Positions 18,587 to 27,606 of a DNA stretch of 64,000 bases are shown here, in pieces. Made by a program: the position numbers and the translations under genes. The stretch lies in assembly GCA_021300155.1 (NCBI GenBank), contig JAJTID010000030.1:1-64000 (forward strand), given 5' to 3'. Source of the DNA: Pirellula sp. (GTDB lineage Bacteria; Planctomycetota; Planctomycetia; Pirellulales; Pirellulaceae). The notes below the pieces were generated by a model, which searched no databases, was not told the origin of the DNA, and saw nothing but the letters and a program-made list of their open reading frames with translations. Position 1 is the stretch's first letter. Every line of letters starts with the position of its first letter.

Positions 18587-19501
18587 CTAGAGGGCGGCTG
18601 GTTCTTTGACGCAACTAGCGATTTGAACAAAGATATCATGCAATGTCGGCTTGACCATTTCAAAGTGCTCAATCTCTCCAGCTTGCAGCAATGCTCGCAG
18701 GACTTCTTGTCTCTTGGATGAATCTGCCAGAACAAGTTCTACAAATCGTCCATGTTCCACTCGCTGCTGAACACCTGGAAGAAACTCTGGAACAGGCTGT
18801 CGATTGGCCAATGCAACTCTCAGCCTAGGCTCGCCGTAGTTGTCGAGTATCTGATCTAACGTACCATCGAGTACTTTCTTTCCTTGAAAGATCATACAGA
18901 CATTATCGCACATGCGTTCTGCCATCGCCATGTCGTGCGTGCTAAAGATGACCGTCGTCCCCAGATCGCGAAGCTCTAGCACTGCATCCCGAAGTACTTC
19001 CATGTTCACCGGATCTAAACCGCTAAACGGTTCATCAAGGATCAGCAGCTGTGGATTGGAAGCAACGGCTGCAACGAACTGGACTTTTTGTGCCATCCCT
19101 TTCGAAAGCTGATCAATTCTCTTTTTGTACCAATCGTTAGCATTGAGCTTTGTCATCCATCGATCGATATTCGCATCGGGATTGCGGCACCCCTTGATGC
19201 GAGCAAAATAGCGCAATACTCGGCGAACGGTCATACGTCGATAGAGCCCTCGTTCTTCGGGCAAGTAACCGACGCGATCGTCCGCACAGTTTCCGTCGGT
19301 GCCTCCGAGTACTTGGACGACCCCTGTATCTGGTTTGTAGATCCTTAGGATCATTCGCATGGTCGTGGTCTTGCCCGACCCATTTGGACCGATAAAACCA
19401 AAAATCTTGCCGCTTGGGATTTGAAGATCTATCGGGTAAACCGCTTGATGGTTCCCCAATTTCTTGGAAACCCCCGCCAACTCGACCGCGAAGCCCGCCA
19501 T
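18587..19501 (-). CDS. ABC transporter ATP-binding protein (NatA/DrrA-like), no permease alongside
   Basis: A 304-aa ATPase subunit of a probable exporter. Walker A GPNGSGKTTTMRMI near residue 38, Q-loop region YLPEERGLYRRM, signature QLSKGMAQKVQF (SKGM variant of LSGGQ, typical of the NatA subgroup), Walker B LLILDEPFSGLDPVN and H-loop STHDMAMAERMC. A C-terminal domain of about 80 residues (DUF4162-like) ends with TLHDIFVQ. The LPEERGLYRRM form is typical of Na+-export/YhaQ-type ATPases. The partner membrane subunit should be adjacent, but tdk follows and a divergent gene precedes, so it must be encoded elsewhere. Confidence 0.9.
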   Translation of the reverse strand: MAGFAVELAGVSKKLGNHQAVYPIDLQIPSGKIFGFIGPNGSGKTTTMRMILRIYKPDTGVVQVLGGTDGNCADDRVGYLPEERGLYRRMTVRRVLRYFARIKGCRNPDANIDRWMTKLNANDWYKKRIDQLSKGMAQKVQFVAAVASNPQLLILDEPFSGLDPVNMEVLRDAVLELRDLGTTVIFSTHDMAMAERMCDNVCMIFQGKKVLDGTLDQILDNYGEPRLRVALANRQPVPEFLPGVQQRVEHGRFVELVLADSSKRQEVLRALLQAGEIEHFEMVKPTLHDIFVQIASCVKEPAAL

Positions 19502-19625
19502 TTCAATTCGTTTTGTTTCTTCTGAAGTGCCAGTGCTCTGTAAGTCCCTGTGGCTACAACTGCCCCGAGGAGAGTATCATACGATGATCGATTGAACAGA
19601 TTAATGGCTTTTTCGAGGCACAATC

Positions 19626-20525
19626 ATGAAAAGTATCCTGAGACGCAGTTTTGTTACCGGCACCGCTGGATTGGCCAGCCTAACATTCCTTCAAGGACCG
19701 TCGGTCGCGATCGATCCCTTTCGTCGCACCGCGCCTGGTCGCATGCAATTGAGCTTGGCCGCCTACTCGCTCAGAGACAAGTTAACCAAAGGTGGCTGGG
19801 ACCTTTTCAAGTTCGTGGACTATTGTCACGAACAAGGATTAGCTGGAGCAGAGCTCACCAGTTATTACTTTCCTGCCGAAGTGACGACCGAATATTTGGT
19901 CGAACTCAAGCAGCATTGTCATCTTCGAGGAGTCACGATTTCAGGAGGTGCCATTCGAAACGACTTCTGTCAGACCGATGCGACCAAACTAGCTGCTGAC
20001 ATCGAACATACGAAAAAGTGGATCGACTATTATGCGATCTTGGGTGCTCCAGTGATTCGAATCTTCGCCGGCAATCAACCCAAAAATGACAACTGGGGAG
20101 ATACCGTGGCTCGTTGCGTGAAGGCTTGTGAAACCGTTTGCGAATATGCAAACAAAAAGGGCGTTTACCTGGGCCTCGAGAACCATGGCGGCGTCACTGC
20201 GAAAGCGGAAGGCTTGTTGGAGATCGTTTCGAAAGTTCAATCGAAGAGCTTCGGCATCAACTTTGACTCGGGGAATTTTTCATCCACAGATGATCCCTAT
20301 CGAGAACTGGAGCAGATTGCCCCCTATGCAGTCAATGCACAGCTCAAGGTTGAAATCACCACAAACGGCAAAAAAGGTGAAACGGACCTTAAGCGAGTCG
20401 TCGATATTCTTCGCAAGTCCGGGTATAGCGGATGGGTCGCATTGGAGTATGAAGCGAAAGAAGACCCGCTCGAAGCGATCCCTATGTGGTTGACAAAGCT
20501 CAGGTCGCTCGTTTTACCATCGTAG
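19626..20525 (+). CDS. Sugar phosphate isomerase/epimerase family protein with Tat-type signal
   Basis: A 299-aa AP-endonuclease-2/xylose-isomerase-like TIM barrel. The N-terminus MKSILRRSFVTGTAGLASLT is a twin-arginine type export signal ending near GPSVA, so it is expected in the periplasm, folded with its metal. Barrel landmarks: QLSLAAYSLRDKL, GLAGAELTSYY, GAPVIRIFAG, GVYLGLENHGG (metal-binding Glu), FGINFDSGNF, VNAQLKVEI and GWVALEYEAKE (last catalytic Glu). Planctomycetes carry many such exported paralogues; substrate and reaction cannot be read. The ATG has a GAGG at about 19613-19616. Divergent from the ABC ATPase. Confidence 0.85.
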   Translation: MKSILRRSFVTGTAGLASLTFLQGPSVAIDPFRRTAPGRMQLSLAAYSLRDKLTKGGWDLFKFVDYCHEQGLAGAELTSYYFPAEVTTEYLVELKQHCHLRGVTISGGAIRNDFCQTDATKLAADIEHTKKWIDYYAILGAPVIRIFAGNQPKNDNWGDTVARCVKACETVCEYANKKGVYLGLENHGGVTAKAEGLLEIVSKVQSKSFGINFDSGNFSSTDDPYRELEQIAPYAVNAQLKVEITTNGKKGETDLKRVVDILRKSGYSGWVALEYEAKEDPLEAIPMWLTKLRSLVLPS

Positions 20526-20647
20526 ATTCCTGGAACCGAGTTGACTACACAATCGTCCCAATAAGAATTTACTTGTTCGTTCTGTCTACTCTCGATTTCC
20601 CGCCGAAGACGGTGTGTTACTAATGCAATCACACGGTGAAGAATGCT

Positions 20648-21820
20648 CTACTTACCAAAACAAACAACCGACCCTTTTTCGGTAGCGATGATCAGTCGAT
20701 CCTCAGCAATTGCGGGAGACGCCAGAATCTGACCACTGAGTTGGTAGGACCAAGTTTCTTTTCCATCGAGACTAATCCCATAAACCATTCCGTCACTTGC
20801 ACCCAACCAAGCTCTCCCATCGCAGATGACAGGGGAAGCATCGGATCGTTTTTTCAAGACCACTTCCCACTTCAGCTTACCGGTTGCCGCATCGATTCCC
20901 AACAATCGCTTGTTCCGGCTAGGGACTACTACTATTCCTTCGATTTTTCCATTGGTGATAGTTGCCGACGTCGCGGAGGACGATCGAATGTCGGTATTCA
21001 TAGACGGTTCTGGGTTGTAGCTCCAAAGCGTCTCATTCGTGTCAAGTCGTATCGCAAAAACATTGCCCGGTTGTGTTGGTAAAATTGCGATGTCGCCAAT
21101 AATATTCGGAGTGCTCAATGTTGGTGACATCAGTGAATAGCCTTCCCCCAAAGCGACGCCTTTCTCCACGTCAATCTTGTGAAGCCGGCTATCGCAACCT
21201 CCTAGCAAGGCGACGTTTTTCCAAAGACTCGCACTTGATCGCAATTGATCACCTGTTTCGAAGTTCCATTTCTGTTTTCCTGTCTTGAGATCGAGCGCGA
21301 ACAATGTGCCTGAATCGCTCGACAACAAAACGTCATCTCCGATAAAGTTACCACCGTTGATCACTTGCTGCTCCGATTCGATTGCCCACACTTGCTCTCC
21401 ATCGGAGACACGGAAACAATAGATATTGCTGCTGAAGTCACCGATTACAAACATGCCATTCGAGACAGCCCCAGGGGCAGTGAAGCCCTCTTTCCCCTTC
21501 GCTTTCCAGATACTCTTTCCCGTTTGAAGATCGATGGCGTGTACATTTCCTTCGAAATCGCCAACAAGGACCTTTCCATCGGCAATGATAGGAGTCCCTT
21601 CAAAACCGGCTTTGTCGTCTCCCGTTTTGTACTCCCATAACACCCTCGGTTCTGCTGGGAGTTTGCCGACAGCCACACCTGTTCCACTGGCATCACCTCG
21701 AACCAACGGCCAATCAGATCCGGCGGCAGAAGCAATGAGCCCATGCATACAAACCAACAGGGAAGCGATCAACAACCTCGTTACGATGCATCTATGTAGT
21801 GATCGATTGATGCAATTCAT
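20648..21820 (-). CDS. Exported PQQ-like beta-propeller protein (BamB-like fold)
   Basis: A 390-aa protein with an N-terminal signal peptide (hydrophobic stretch LLIASLLVCMHGLIASAA, about residues 16-33) followed by a single beta-propeller. Repeating blades are visible: DWPLVRGDASGTGVA, HAIDLQTGKSIWKAKG, YCFRVSDGEQVWAIES, FALDLKTGKQKWNFET, GIDAATGKLKWEVV and YGISLDGKETWSYQ. These WDxxTG/W-type tryptophan-docking repeats are shared by PQQ dehydrogenases and BamB; catalytic PQQ ligands are not obvious, so it is more likely a binding or scaffold protein. Located 17 bases after the pyk stop on the same strand, probably in its transcript. Confidence 0.88.
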   Translation of the reverse strand: MNCINRSLHRCIVTRLLIASLLVCMHGLIASAAGSDWPLVRGDASGTGVAVGKLPAEPRVLWEYKTGDDKAGFEGTPIIADGKVLVGDFEGNVHAIDLQTGKSIWKAKGKEGFTAPGAVSNGMFVIGDFSSNIYCFRVSDGEQVWAIESEQQVINGGNFIGDDVLLSSDSGTLFALDLKTGKQKWNFETGDQLRSSASLWKNVALLGGCDSRLHKIDVEKGVALGEGYSLMSPTLSTPNIIGDIAILPTQPGNVFAIRLDTNETLWSYNPEPSMNTDIRSSSATSATITNGKIEGIVVVPSRNKRLLGIDAATGKLKWEVVLKKRSDASPVICDGRAWLGASDGMVYGISLDGKETWSYQLSGQILASPAIAEDRLIIATEKGSVVCFGK

Positions 21821-21837
21821 GGATACGAATTGGACTC

Positions 21838-23289
21838 CTAGTGTTTGATGGCCGGAACTTCATGAACAATAAGAAGATTATGCGTATTGTTCATTAGGCC
21901 CGTTCCGGTAACGTAAACAACACGATCCCCAGTACCAAGTATACCCTGAGATATCCCCCAAGCAGTTACTTCTTCCATTAGCTTTTCAGGCGTATCCAGA
22001 TGCAGAACTTTATGGGGCATGATTCCCCAGAACAGGCACATCCGCCTTAGCGTATGGTCCGAACTGCTGACTCCGAGCGTTGGAACGTAATTCCGTTGCT
22101 TGGATTTGACCCAAGCCGTTCCGCCGGAATAGCTCGCCACCACAACCATTTTTGCATTGATGGCTTCTGCAATGTTGGCCGCGTTGTGCGTGACGGCCGA
22201 GGTAACTGGATGCACCCGACTGAAAAACCGTGTCTTGCCGTCGGATGGTTGGGTTTTGAGAAGTTGCTCGGTGCTCAACATGATGCGATTCATGGTATCT
22301 ACGGCAATCACTGGAAAATCACCAATCGCAGTTTCACCGCTCAACATGCACGCATCGGCACCATCCAAAATGGCATTCGCTACGTCGCTCGCCTCAGCAC
22401 GCGTCGGTCGACGATTGTGGTGCATGCTTTCCAACATCTGAGTCGCGACGATGACGGGTTTGAGTTTTTCTCGGCAAACCTGAATGATTCGTTTTTGGGC
22501 AACTGGTGTATCCGCCACGTCGATCTCGACTCCAAGATCGCCACGGGCCACCATGACACCATCGGCTGCGTCAACGATTGCTTCGAGTTGTTCGAGAGCT
22601 TCGCGTTTCTCGATCTTGGCAATCACCAATGCAGTCGCATCCATTGATGCCAATAGATTCTTGAGTGACAACACGTCTTGCGCGGAACGCACGAACGAAA
22701 GACTGATGAAGTCCACGTGATTACGGGCCGCCCAAAGTGCATTGTCAACATCTTCCGGACGCATGGAGGAAACCGACAGAGATGTGCCAGGCAGATTGAT
22801 CCCTTGCTTGGATCGAATGGTACCTCGCACCGACACCGAGCACCGAACACTATCCTTTTTCTTCTCGACGACTTGCATCGAGATCATCCCATCGGCCAAC
22901 ATCACTCGATCGCCAAGACTGAGTTCGTCGACGAGTTTGGTGTAGTTGCTGGTCAATTCCCGTGCATTCGCTGGAGTGTCACCCCGAACAAAAGTGACCT
23001 CCGATCCAACGTCGACTTCGAGCGGTTGGTCCTCGAACAATTTGCCCAATCGAATTTTGGGGCCTGCCAAGTCCAAAAGGACAGCGACTGGAAAGCCGGT
23101 TGTTTCGCGCACTCGCTTGATTTTGTCGAGCACGCGAGCATAGTCAGTTTGCGTGCCGTGAGCCGCGTTGATTCTAAAGATATCGACGCCATGATTGACC
23201 AATTCTGCAAGGATCGATTCATCCTCACATGCTGGTCCAACGGTCGCGACAATCTTTGTGCGCGCTTCGCCGAGTGTATTGCGTGTCAT
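21838..23289 (-). CDS. pyk: Pyruvate kinase
   Basis: Last step of glycolysis, phosphoenolpyruvate plus ADP to pyruvate plus ATP; cytosolic, normally tetrameric. From the ATG at 23289 it is 483 aa, a normal length. Visible: RTKIVATVGPACEDES and FRINAAHG at the start, VLLDLAGPKIRLG, the catalytic Lys in LVIAKIEKREALE, the metal-binding VMVARGDLGVEID, then CMLSGETAIGDFPV, and a C-terminal allosteric-type domain ending TGLMNNTHNLLIVHEV. The usual FRLNFSHG reads FRINAAHG. The open frame extends 52 codons further but that segment is low quality and overlaps the end of the upstream gene. The start follows AGGAAATGG. Confidence 0.96.
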   Translation of the reverse strand: MTRNTLGEARTKIVATVGPACEDESILAELVNHGVDIFRINAAHGTQTDYARVLDKIKRVRETTGFPVAVLLDLAGPKIRLGKLFEDQPLEVDVGSEVTFVRGDTPANARELTSNYTKLVDELSLGDRVMLADGMISMQVVEKKKDSVRCSVSVRGTIRSKQGINLPGTSLSVSSMRPEDVDNALWAARNHVDFISLSFVRSAQDVLSLKNLLASMDATALVIAKIEKREALEQLEAIVDAADGVMVARGDLGVEIDVADTPVAQKRIIQVCREKLKPVIVATQMLESMHHNRRPTRAEASDVANAILDGADACMLSGETAIGDFPVIAVDTMNRIMLSTEQLLKTQPSDGKTRFFSRVHPVTSAVTHNAANIAEAINAKMVVVASYSGGTAWVKSKQRNYVPTLGVSSSDHTLRRMCLFWGIMPHKVLHLDTPEKLMEEVTAWGISQGILGTGDRVVYVTGTGLMNNTHNLLIVHEVPAIKH

Positions 23290-23303
23290 ATTGCATCCAT
23301 TTC

Positions 23304-24296
23304 CTATGGTTCGAGTACGATCTTTCCAGACAGCGTGTTTAGTTGTTGAACCGTGTTGGCTTCTTGTAATCGATGAGCTTCTGCAGATTGGGATAAAGGC
23401 AGTACTCGATCGATTTGTGCGCGAAGCTTTCCTGTTCGAAGCCAATGATTGATATCTGAGGCTGCTGTATTTTGCTGCTCTGGCGGTTCCTTGAACATCG
23501 CAAAACCATGGAGCGAACAGCCTTTGACATAAAATGGCCCGACCGGGAAGCTAGGTCTCGCATCCCGACCTGCCATTACCACCATACGCCCCCTCTCGGC
23601 CATCGAGGCAATCGCAAGATCAAAATCAGGCATGCGAAGCGTTTCCCAGAAAACGTCAACGCCATTTGGTGCCAGAACCTTTAGACGGTCCCCCACCGAT
23701 TCGTTGTTGTATTCGATCACATGGTCCGCACCCAAGTCTCGGCATCGAGTCGCTTTTTCTGGGCTGCCGGCCGTCGTGATGACCGATGCGCCTATAGCCT
23801 TTGCCATTTGCAATACCATCGCGCCGACCCCACCCGTCCCTCCTCGAACGAAAACGCTGTCATTTGGCTTCAGCTGAGCTCTCGAAAACAAACCGATATG
23901 GGCCGTGATACCCACCAAGGAGATGGCGGCTAACTCGCGGTCCGAAACGCTGTCCGGGGAGGGATAAAGCCACTGCGGGTCAATGCAAGCGTACTCGGAA
24001 AAAGTACCTTGCCGCCCCATCAGTCCTTGGTTCGTCCCCCAAACGCGTTGCCCGACATGCATCGAGCGCACTTCGCTTCCCAATTCAACAATGGTGCCTG
24101 CTACGTCGCAACCGATCACGTACGGCTTTGGAAGCGGCCAGTAATTTGCTCCGTTGCGAATGTAAGTGTCTATCGGATTGACCGACACGGCTCCCACACG
24201 AACTTTAACTTCGTTTGGACGGCAAATAGGTTCTGGGATATCACCATAGGTGATGACATCGGGAGGACCGGGGTTGAGAAAGAATGATGCCTTCAT
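23304..24296 (-). CDS. NADPH:quinone reductase-like MDR oxidoreductase
   Basis: Medium-chain dehydrogenase/reductase of 330 aa, zeta-crystallin/quinone oxidoreductase branch, cytosolic. N-terminal GroES-like domain: MKASFFLNPGPPDVITYGDI, RVGAVSVNPIDTYIRNG, YVIGCDVAGTIVELG. Rossmann motif VRGGTGGVGAMVLQMAKAIG (AxxGGVG type), then ITTAGSPEKATRCRDLGADH typical of NADPH binding. No zinc-ligand Cys pattern, which excludes alcohol dehydrogenase. Exact substrate unknown. The frame is open to 24428, but the ATG at 24296 gives the standard N-terminus. pyk begins 14 bases after its stop, so quinone reductase, pyk and the PQQ gene probably form one transcript. Confidence 0.9.
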   Translation of the reverse strand: MKASFFLNPGPPDVITYGDIPEPICRPNEVKVRVGAVSVNPIDTYIRNGANYWPLPKPYVIGCDVAGTIVELGSEVRSMHVGQRVWGTNQGLMGRQGTFSEYACIDPQWLYPSPDSVSDRELAAISLVGITAHIGLFSRAQLKPNDSVFVRGGTGGVGAMVLQMAKAIGASVITTAGSPEKATRCRDLGADHVIEYNNESVGDRLKVLAPNGVDVFWETLRMPDFDLAIASMAERGRMVVMAGRDARPSFPVGPFYVKGCSLHGFAMFKEPPEQQNTAASDINHWLRTGKLRAQIDRVLPLSQSAEAHRLQEANTVQQLNTLSGKIVLEP

Positions 24297-24328
24297 GGTC
24301 ACTTTGGGTGGCGAATATCGACTGTTCG

Positions 24329-24357
24329 TTCCTGACAAGTTCTGTTTTCGGTATACT
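24329..24357 (+). promoter_or_regulatory. Possible sigma-70-type promoter for the HtrA-like operon
   Basis: A good -10 match TATACT lies at 24352-24357, about 125 bases before the first gene of the operon, in the gap from the divergent quinone reductase. A -35 element is only loosely matched (TTCCTG at 17-base spacing or CTGACA at 14). Seen in sequence; promoter function is inference. Confidence 0.3.
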
Positions 24358-24481
24358 AACAGATATGACACAGCGATTGTGGCGGATGATTCAATAATTC
24401 TCTGTAGCCACAATCGAGTCCCAGGCAACTACCAACGTAGGCATCATCCTAGGCACCCGCCAACTTAGACACGTACCAATA

Positions 24482-25789
24482 GTGGATCGATTGTTGAACT
24501 CCAAACTCGTTTTCGTCCAATTCCCTCTGTGCAACCGCCCTTCGGCTATTGCAACATTGGCCACAACGGTCCTACTCGCCGGGTATCAACTATTTGCGGG
24601 GTTCGTCGTTGCCGGACTAGTCATTGGGGGCGCGTCGGTATCCTATGCGATCGATAACGTCCAAGTGCAAATGATCGGAGGCACTGTTCACTTGGGAAGC
24701 CTGACAAGCATCGATGAGCAAAATATCGTTTTGCAATCGGCAACTGGAGCCAAGCAGCTTTCAATCGCAGATACGAACGTGTTGACGTTCACTGGTTCGG
24801 TGCTCAAAGAGTCAGCTCCTGCACTAGAACTGACTCTATTGGACGGCTCGCGATTGCGAGGAAGCGGCTTTCGCGGCAAAGGGAACGAATGGCTGTTGGA
24901 ATCTTCATTGCTTCAAACCTCATCCATTCCACCGAAAGTCATTCGCTCCTTAACCTTTAAGCCTTTGGTCGAGAAACAGCTTGCAGGTTGGAATGATGCA
25001 CTCTCCGACCCGAGCCAAAACGACGGCCTGGTTGTAACGAGACCGAGCGGTGAAATTACGCGAGTCGGTGGAACCATTCTGGAAATCCGAAATGGCCAAG
25101 TCTCGTTCGAGTTTGACGATCAAAAACTAGAGATGCCTTCGGAGAAGCTTCTTGGATTGGTTTGGTTTCAGCCTAACGCCGATCGAAAATCACCTGCGAT
25201 TGAAGTCAGGACAGTTGACCAATCCCAGTTCCAAGCGGTTTCGTTGAAGGTGAACGGTAGCGATCTCGAATGCTTGTCTGCATCGGGGCTGGTTTCAAAG
25301 GTTCCCTTGAAGGGAGTCGTCGATATACGTTTTTCTGCATCCAATCTTCGATGGCTTGCAGAGGCAGAGAAAATCGAATCGTTCGAAGAGCAGCCGTCGA
25401 ATTGGAAGTTTTCTATCGATTTGGCGAAGCAAGCGTTTGCACCACGATTCGTCTCTGAGACTCGATCCACCGGAGAACAGGCAGCTTCCGATCTCGATCT
25501 TCTTTTCTCGAGCCCCGGAACATATTCCTTTCGAATGCCCGAAGGCTTCAGACGACTTGAGTCGAGAGTTCAAAGAAGTGAAAGCGGGAACGTTCAATCC
25601 AAACTCGTTATCCAAGTGTGGCAGGATTCGGAAAAAGTCTCTGAGTCCGTCCTAGAAGCAAATCAAGACCACATCGATATCAAAGCAACCTTAAAGCCAG
25701 AGAAAAAGATTCGGTTGGTCGTAACCTCATCAGATCCAATGCATTTGGGAACGGAAATCCAATGGAAACAACCAAGATTGCTTCGATAG
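24482..25789 (+). CDS. Uncharacterised exported protein, first gene of the HtrA-like operon
   Basis: A 435-aa protein starting at a GTG (no good ATG or ribosome site nearby, so the start is uncertain). Residues about 25-57 are hydrophobic (TTVLLAGYQLFAGFVVAGLV) and probably a signal or anchor, ending near SYAIDN. The mature part is all-beta in character: VQVQMIGGTVHLGSLTSIDE, then LELTLLDGSRLRGSGF, and a C-terminal half resembling NPCBM-like carbohydrate/ligand-binding folds (for example LDLLFSSPGTYSFRMPEGF). No catalytic residues recognised. Its 3' end overlaps the protease gene by 28 bases. Context suggests a periplasmic partner or substrate-binding protein of the protease cassette; that is inference. 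Confidence 0.7.
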   Translation: MDRLLNSKLVFVQFPLCNRPSAIATLATTVLLAGYQLFAGFVVAGLVIGGASVSYAIDNVQVQMIGGTVHLGSLTSIDEQNIVLQSATGAKQLSIADTNVLTFTGSVLKESAPALELTLLDGSRLRGSGFRGKGNEWLLESSLLQTSSIPPKVIRSLTFKPLVEKQLAGWNDALSDPSQNDGLVVTRPSGEITRVGGTILEIRNGQVSFEFDDQKLEMPSEKLLGLVWFQPNADRKSPAIEVRTVDQSQFQAVSLKVNGSDLECLSASGLVSKVPLKGVVDIRFSASNLRWLAEAEKIESFEEQPSNWKFSIDLAKQAFAPRFVSETRSTGEQAASDLDLLFSSPGTYSFRMPEGFRRLESRVQRSESGNVQSKLVIQVWQDSEKVSESVLEANQDHIDIKATLKPEKKIRLVVTSSDPMHLGTEIQWKQPRLLR

Positions 25790-27603
25790 TCGTCCGATCC
25801 GCAAGTCGCTTCGGAGAGTTGAAGCTCCAGAGAGTCTTTGCTGCATTGACTCTTTCCGTGCTTTCGAGCCTCTCTTCTTCCGGGCAAGAACCCAATACTT
25901 TGCCTCAACCGAATGCGAAAGTCATCGAGGCTCAGAACGAGCGCATCGCAGCGATGAAGAAGGCCGCACGCTCCACGGTATCAGTGCACGGGAGCGACGG
26001 CCAAGGGGGCGGCTCTGGGGTGTGTATCTCCAGCGATGGTTATGTACTAACCAACTTTCACGTTTCGAGCCCTTTCGGACATCGCATGCGATGTGGCATG
26101 AATGATGGCAAAATGTACGAAAGTGTCGTTGCTGGAATTGACCCCACGGGTGACTTAGCGGTCGTCAAGATGTTTGGCAGGGATGATTTTCCTGCGGCTG
26201 AATTGGGGGATAGCGACCTCGTTCGAGCTGGCCAATGGTGCTTTGCAGCAGGCAATCCTTTCGTCTTGGCTACGAATCTCCAACCCACCATCACATACGG
26301 ATTGGTCAGCGGTGTACGAAGATACCAATATCCGAGCGGGACCTTTCTGGAATATAGCGATTGCATTCAAACAGATGCAGCCATCAACCCAGGTAACTCG
26401 GGTGGCCCTCTCTTCAACATGAAAGGCCAACTGATCGGGATCAACGGTCGATGCTCATTCGAGAAAAGAGGAAGAGTCAATGTTGGCGTCGGGTACGCTA
26501 TATCGATCAAACAAGCGATGAACTTTTATTGGCAGCTACGTTCCGGCCGAGTTGTGGATCACGCGACACTAGGATTCACCGTCGCGACAGACACGAAAGG
26601 TCGAGTCAGTGTCAGCAACATTCTAGATAATAGCGATGCGTTTCGCCGAGGGATCCGGTTCGGAGACGAAATTCTACGTATCGGCGATAGAGACATTGCA
26701 ACGACCAACCAACTCAAAAACATCGTCGGTATCTATCCAGACCAGTGGCGAATTCCAATCCGTTTCCGTAATGAAGACGGCATCGTTGAGACACATATTC
26801 GACTACAAAGCTTGCATCTGGCGAGCGAGCTCGAGGAAATCATTGCTGGCGAAAACCAAAAACAAAAAGATGCACCCAAGAAAAAAGCGCCAAAAGAGGA
26901 AGGAGAAGTAGAGGAAGAAAAGACGAAGCCCACTCCCAAAGAGATTACCAAAGACGTTTTGGCAGACAAATTCGAGGAGAAGCTTGGTTACTCCAACTAT
27001 TTCTTCAATCGTTTGGAGCTTCAGAGAATCACGACGATGCAAGCATCCAATAAATTGCCAGCTACGGATAACTCACCGCAAACGTGGCGTTGGCAAGGAG
27101 ACTTGCCTGCCGAGAATCAAGGATTTTCCGGAGAATGGTCTAGTAACGGATTGACTATTCGATTTGGAGACCAAACCGATACCCTTCATCCAACACAAGG
27201 CTGGTTGCAAACGACAAAGAAGCAGTCCCCTGTAACGATTGGCATGGCCCTGCGAATTTGGCAATTGTGGCACTCGGTTGGCCCCTATGGAATCGGTGAA
27301 GCCGTTTACTTGGGCCGCAATCCAGTGCTCGGAGTTGCCGAATTGCAAGACTGTACCAAGCTCACGGTTGGGGAAGTAACGTGTCTCGTTTACACATCGC
27401 CAGAGAATGGCCAAATTAGAGTTGTCGAGTTCTTTCCTGATGGCCAATCGGAGCCCGCCGAGATTTACTTCGAAAAGTACACGACCGATAACGTTAGATC
27501 ACTACCCTCATTGATCAGGCTTCAGTTTGGACTGGAGACAAAGCTCATTGCCAAAATCGACAGCCATTCATTTCTCGATCGTCCCACAACAGAAGGGCTT
27601 TAG
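25762..27603 (+). CDS. HtrA/DegP-type trypsin-like serine protease with PDZ and C-terminal extension
   Basis: A 613-aa exported protease, S1C family. The catalytic triad is complete: His100 in GYVLTNFHV, Asp131 in DPTGDLAVVK and Ser213 in INPGNSGGPLFN. A PDZ domain follows (about residues 265-350, ATLGFTVATD to FRRGIRFGDEILRIGDRDI). About 357-405 is a Lys/Glu-rich linker, and 410-613 is an unrecognised domain not found in standard DegP. The N-terminal segment LKLQRVFAALTLSVLSSLSS is the probable signal. The ATG at 25762 overlaps the previous gene by 28 bases; a TTG at 25819 would put the signal peptide right at the start and is an alternative. Role: periplasmic quality control or regulated cleavage. 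Confidence 0.88.
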   Translation: METTKIASIVVRSASRFGELKLQRVFAALTLSVLSSLSSSGQEPNTLPQPNAKVIEAQNERIAAMKKAARSTVSVHGSDGQGGGSGVCISSDGYVLTNFHVSSPFGHRMRCGMNDGKMYESVVAGIDPTGDLAVVKMFGRDDFPAAELGDSDLVRAGQWCFAAGNPFVLATNLQPTITYGLVSGVRRYQYPSGTFLEYSDCIQTDAAINPGNSGGPLFNMKGQLIGINGRCSFEKRGRVNVGVGYAISIKQAMNFYWQLRSGRVVDHATLGFTVATDTKGRVSVSNILDNSDAFRRGIRFGDEILRIGDRDIATTNQLKNIVGIYPDQWRIPIRFRNEDGIVETHIRLQSLHLASELEEIIAGENQKQKDAPKKKAPKEEGEVEEEKTKPTPKEITKDVLADKFEEKLGYSNYFFNRLELQRITTMQASNKLPATDNSPQTWRWQGDLPAENQGFSGEWSSNGLTIRFGDQTDTLHPTQGWLQTTKKQSPVTIGMALRIWQLWHSVGPYGIGEAVYLGRNPVLGVAELQDCTKLTVGEVTCLVYTSPENGQIRVVEFFPDGQSEPAEIYFEKYTTDNVRSLPSLIRLQFGLETKLIAKIDSHSFLDRPTTEGL

Positions 27604-27606
27604 CAC

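Noticed and set aside
22678-23349. 223-aa frame on the plus strand
   Set aside because: It is a shadow of pyruvate kinase and the end of the quinone reductase gene.
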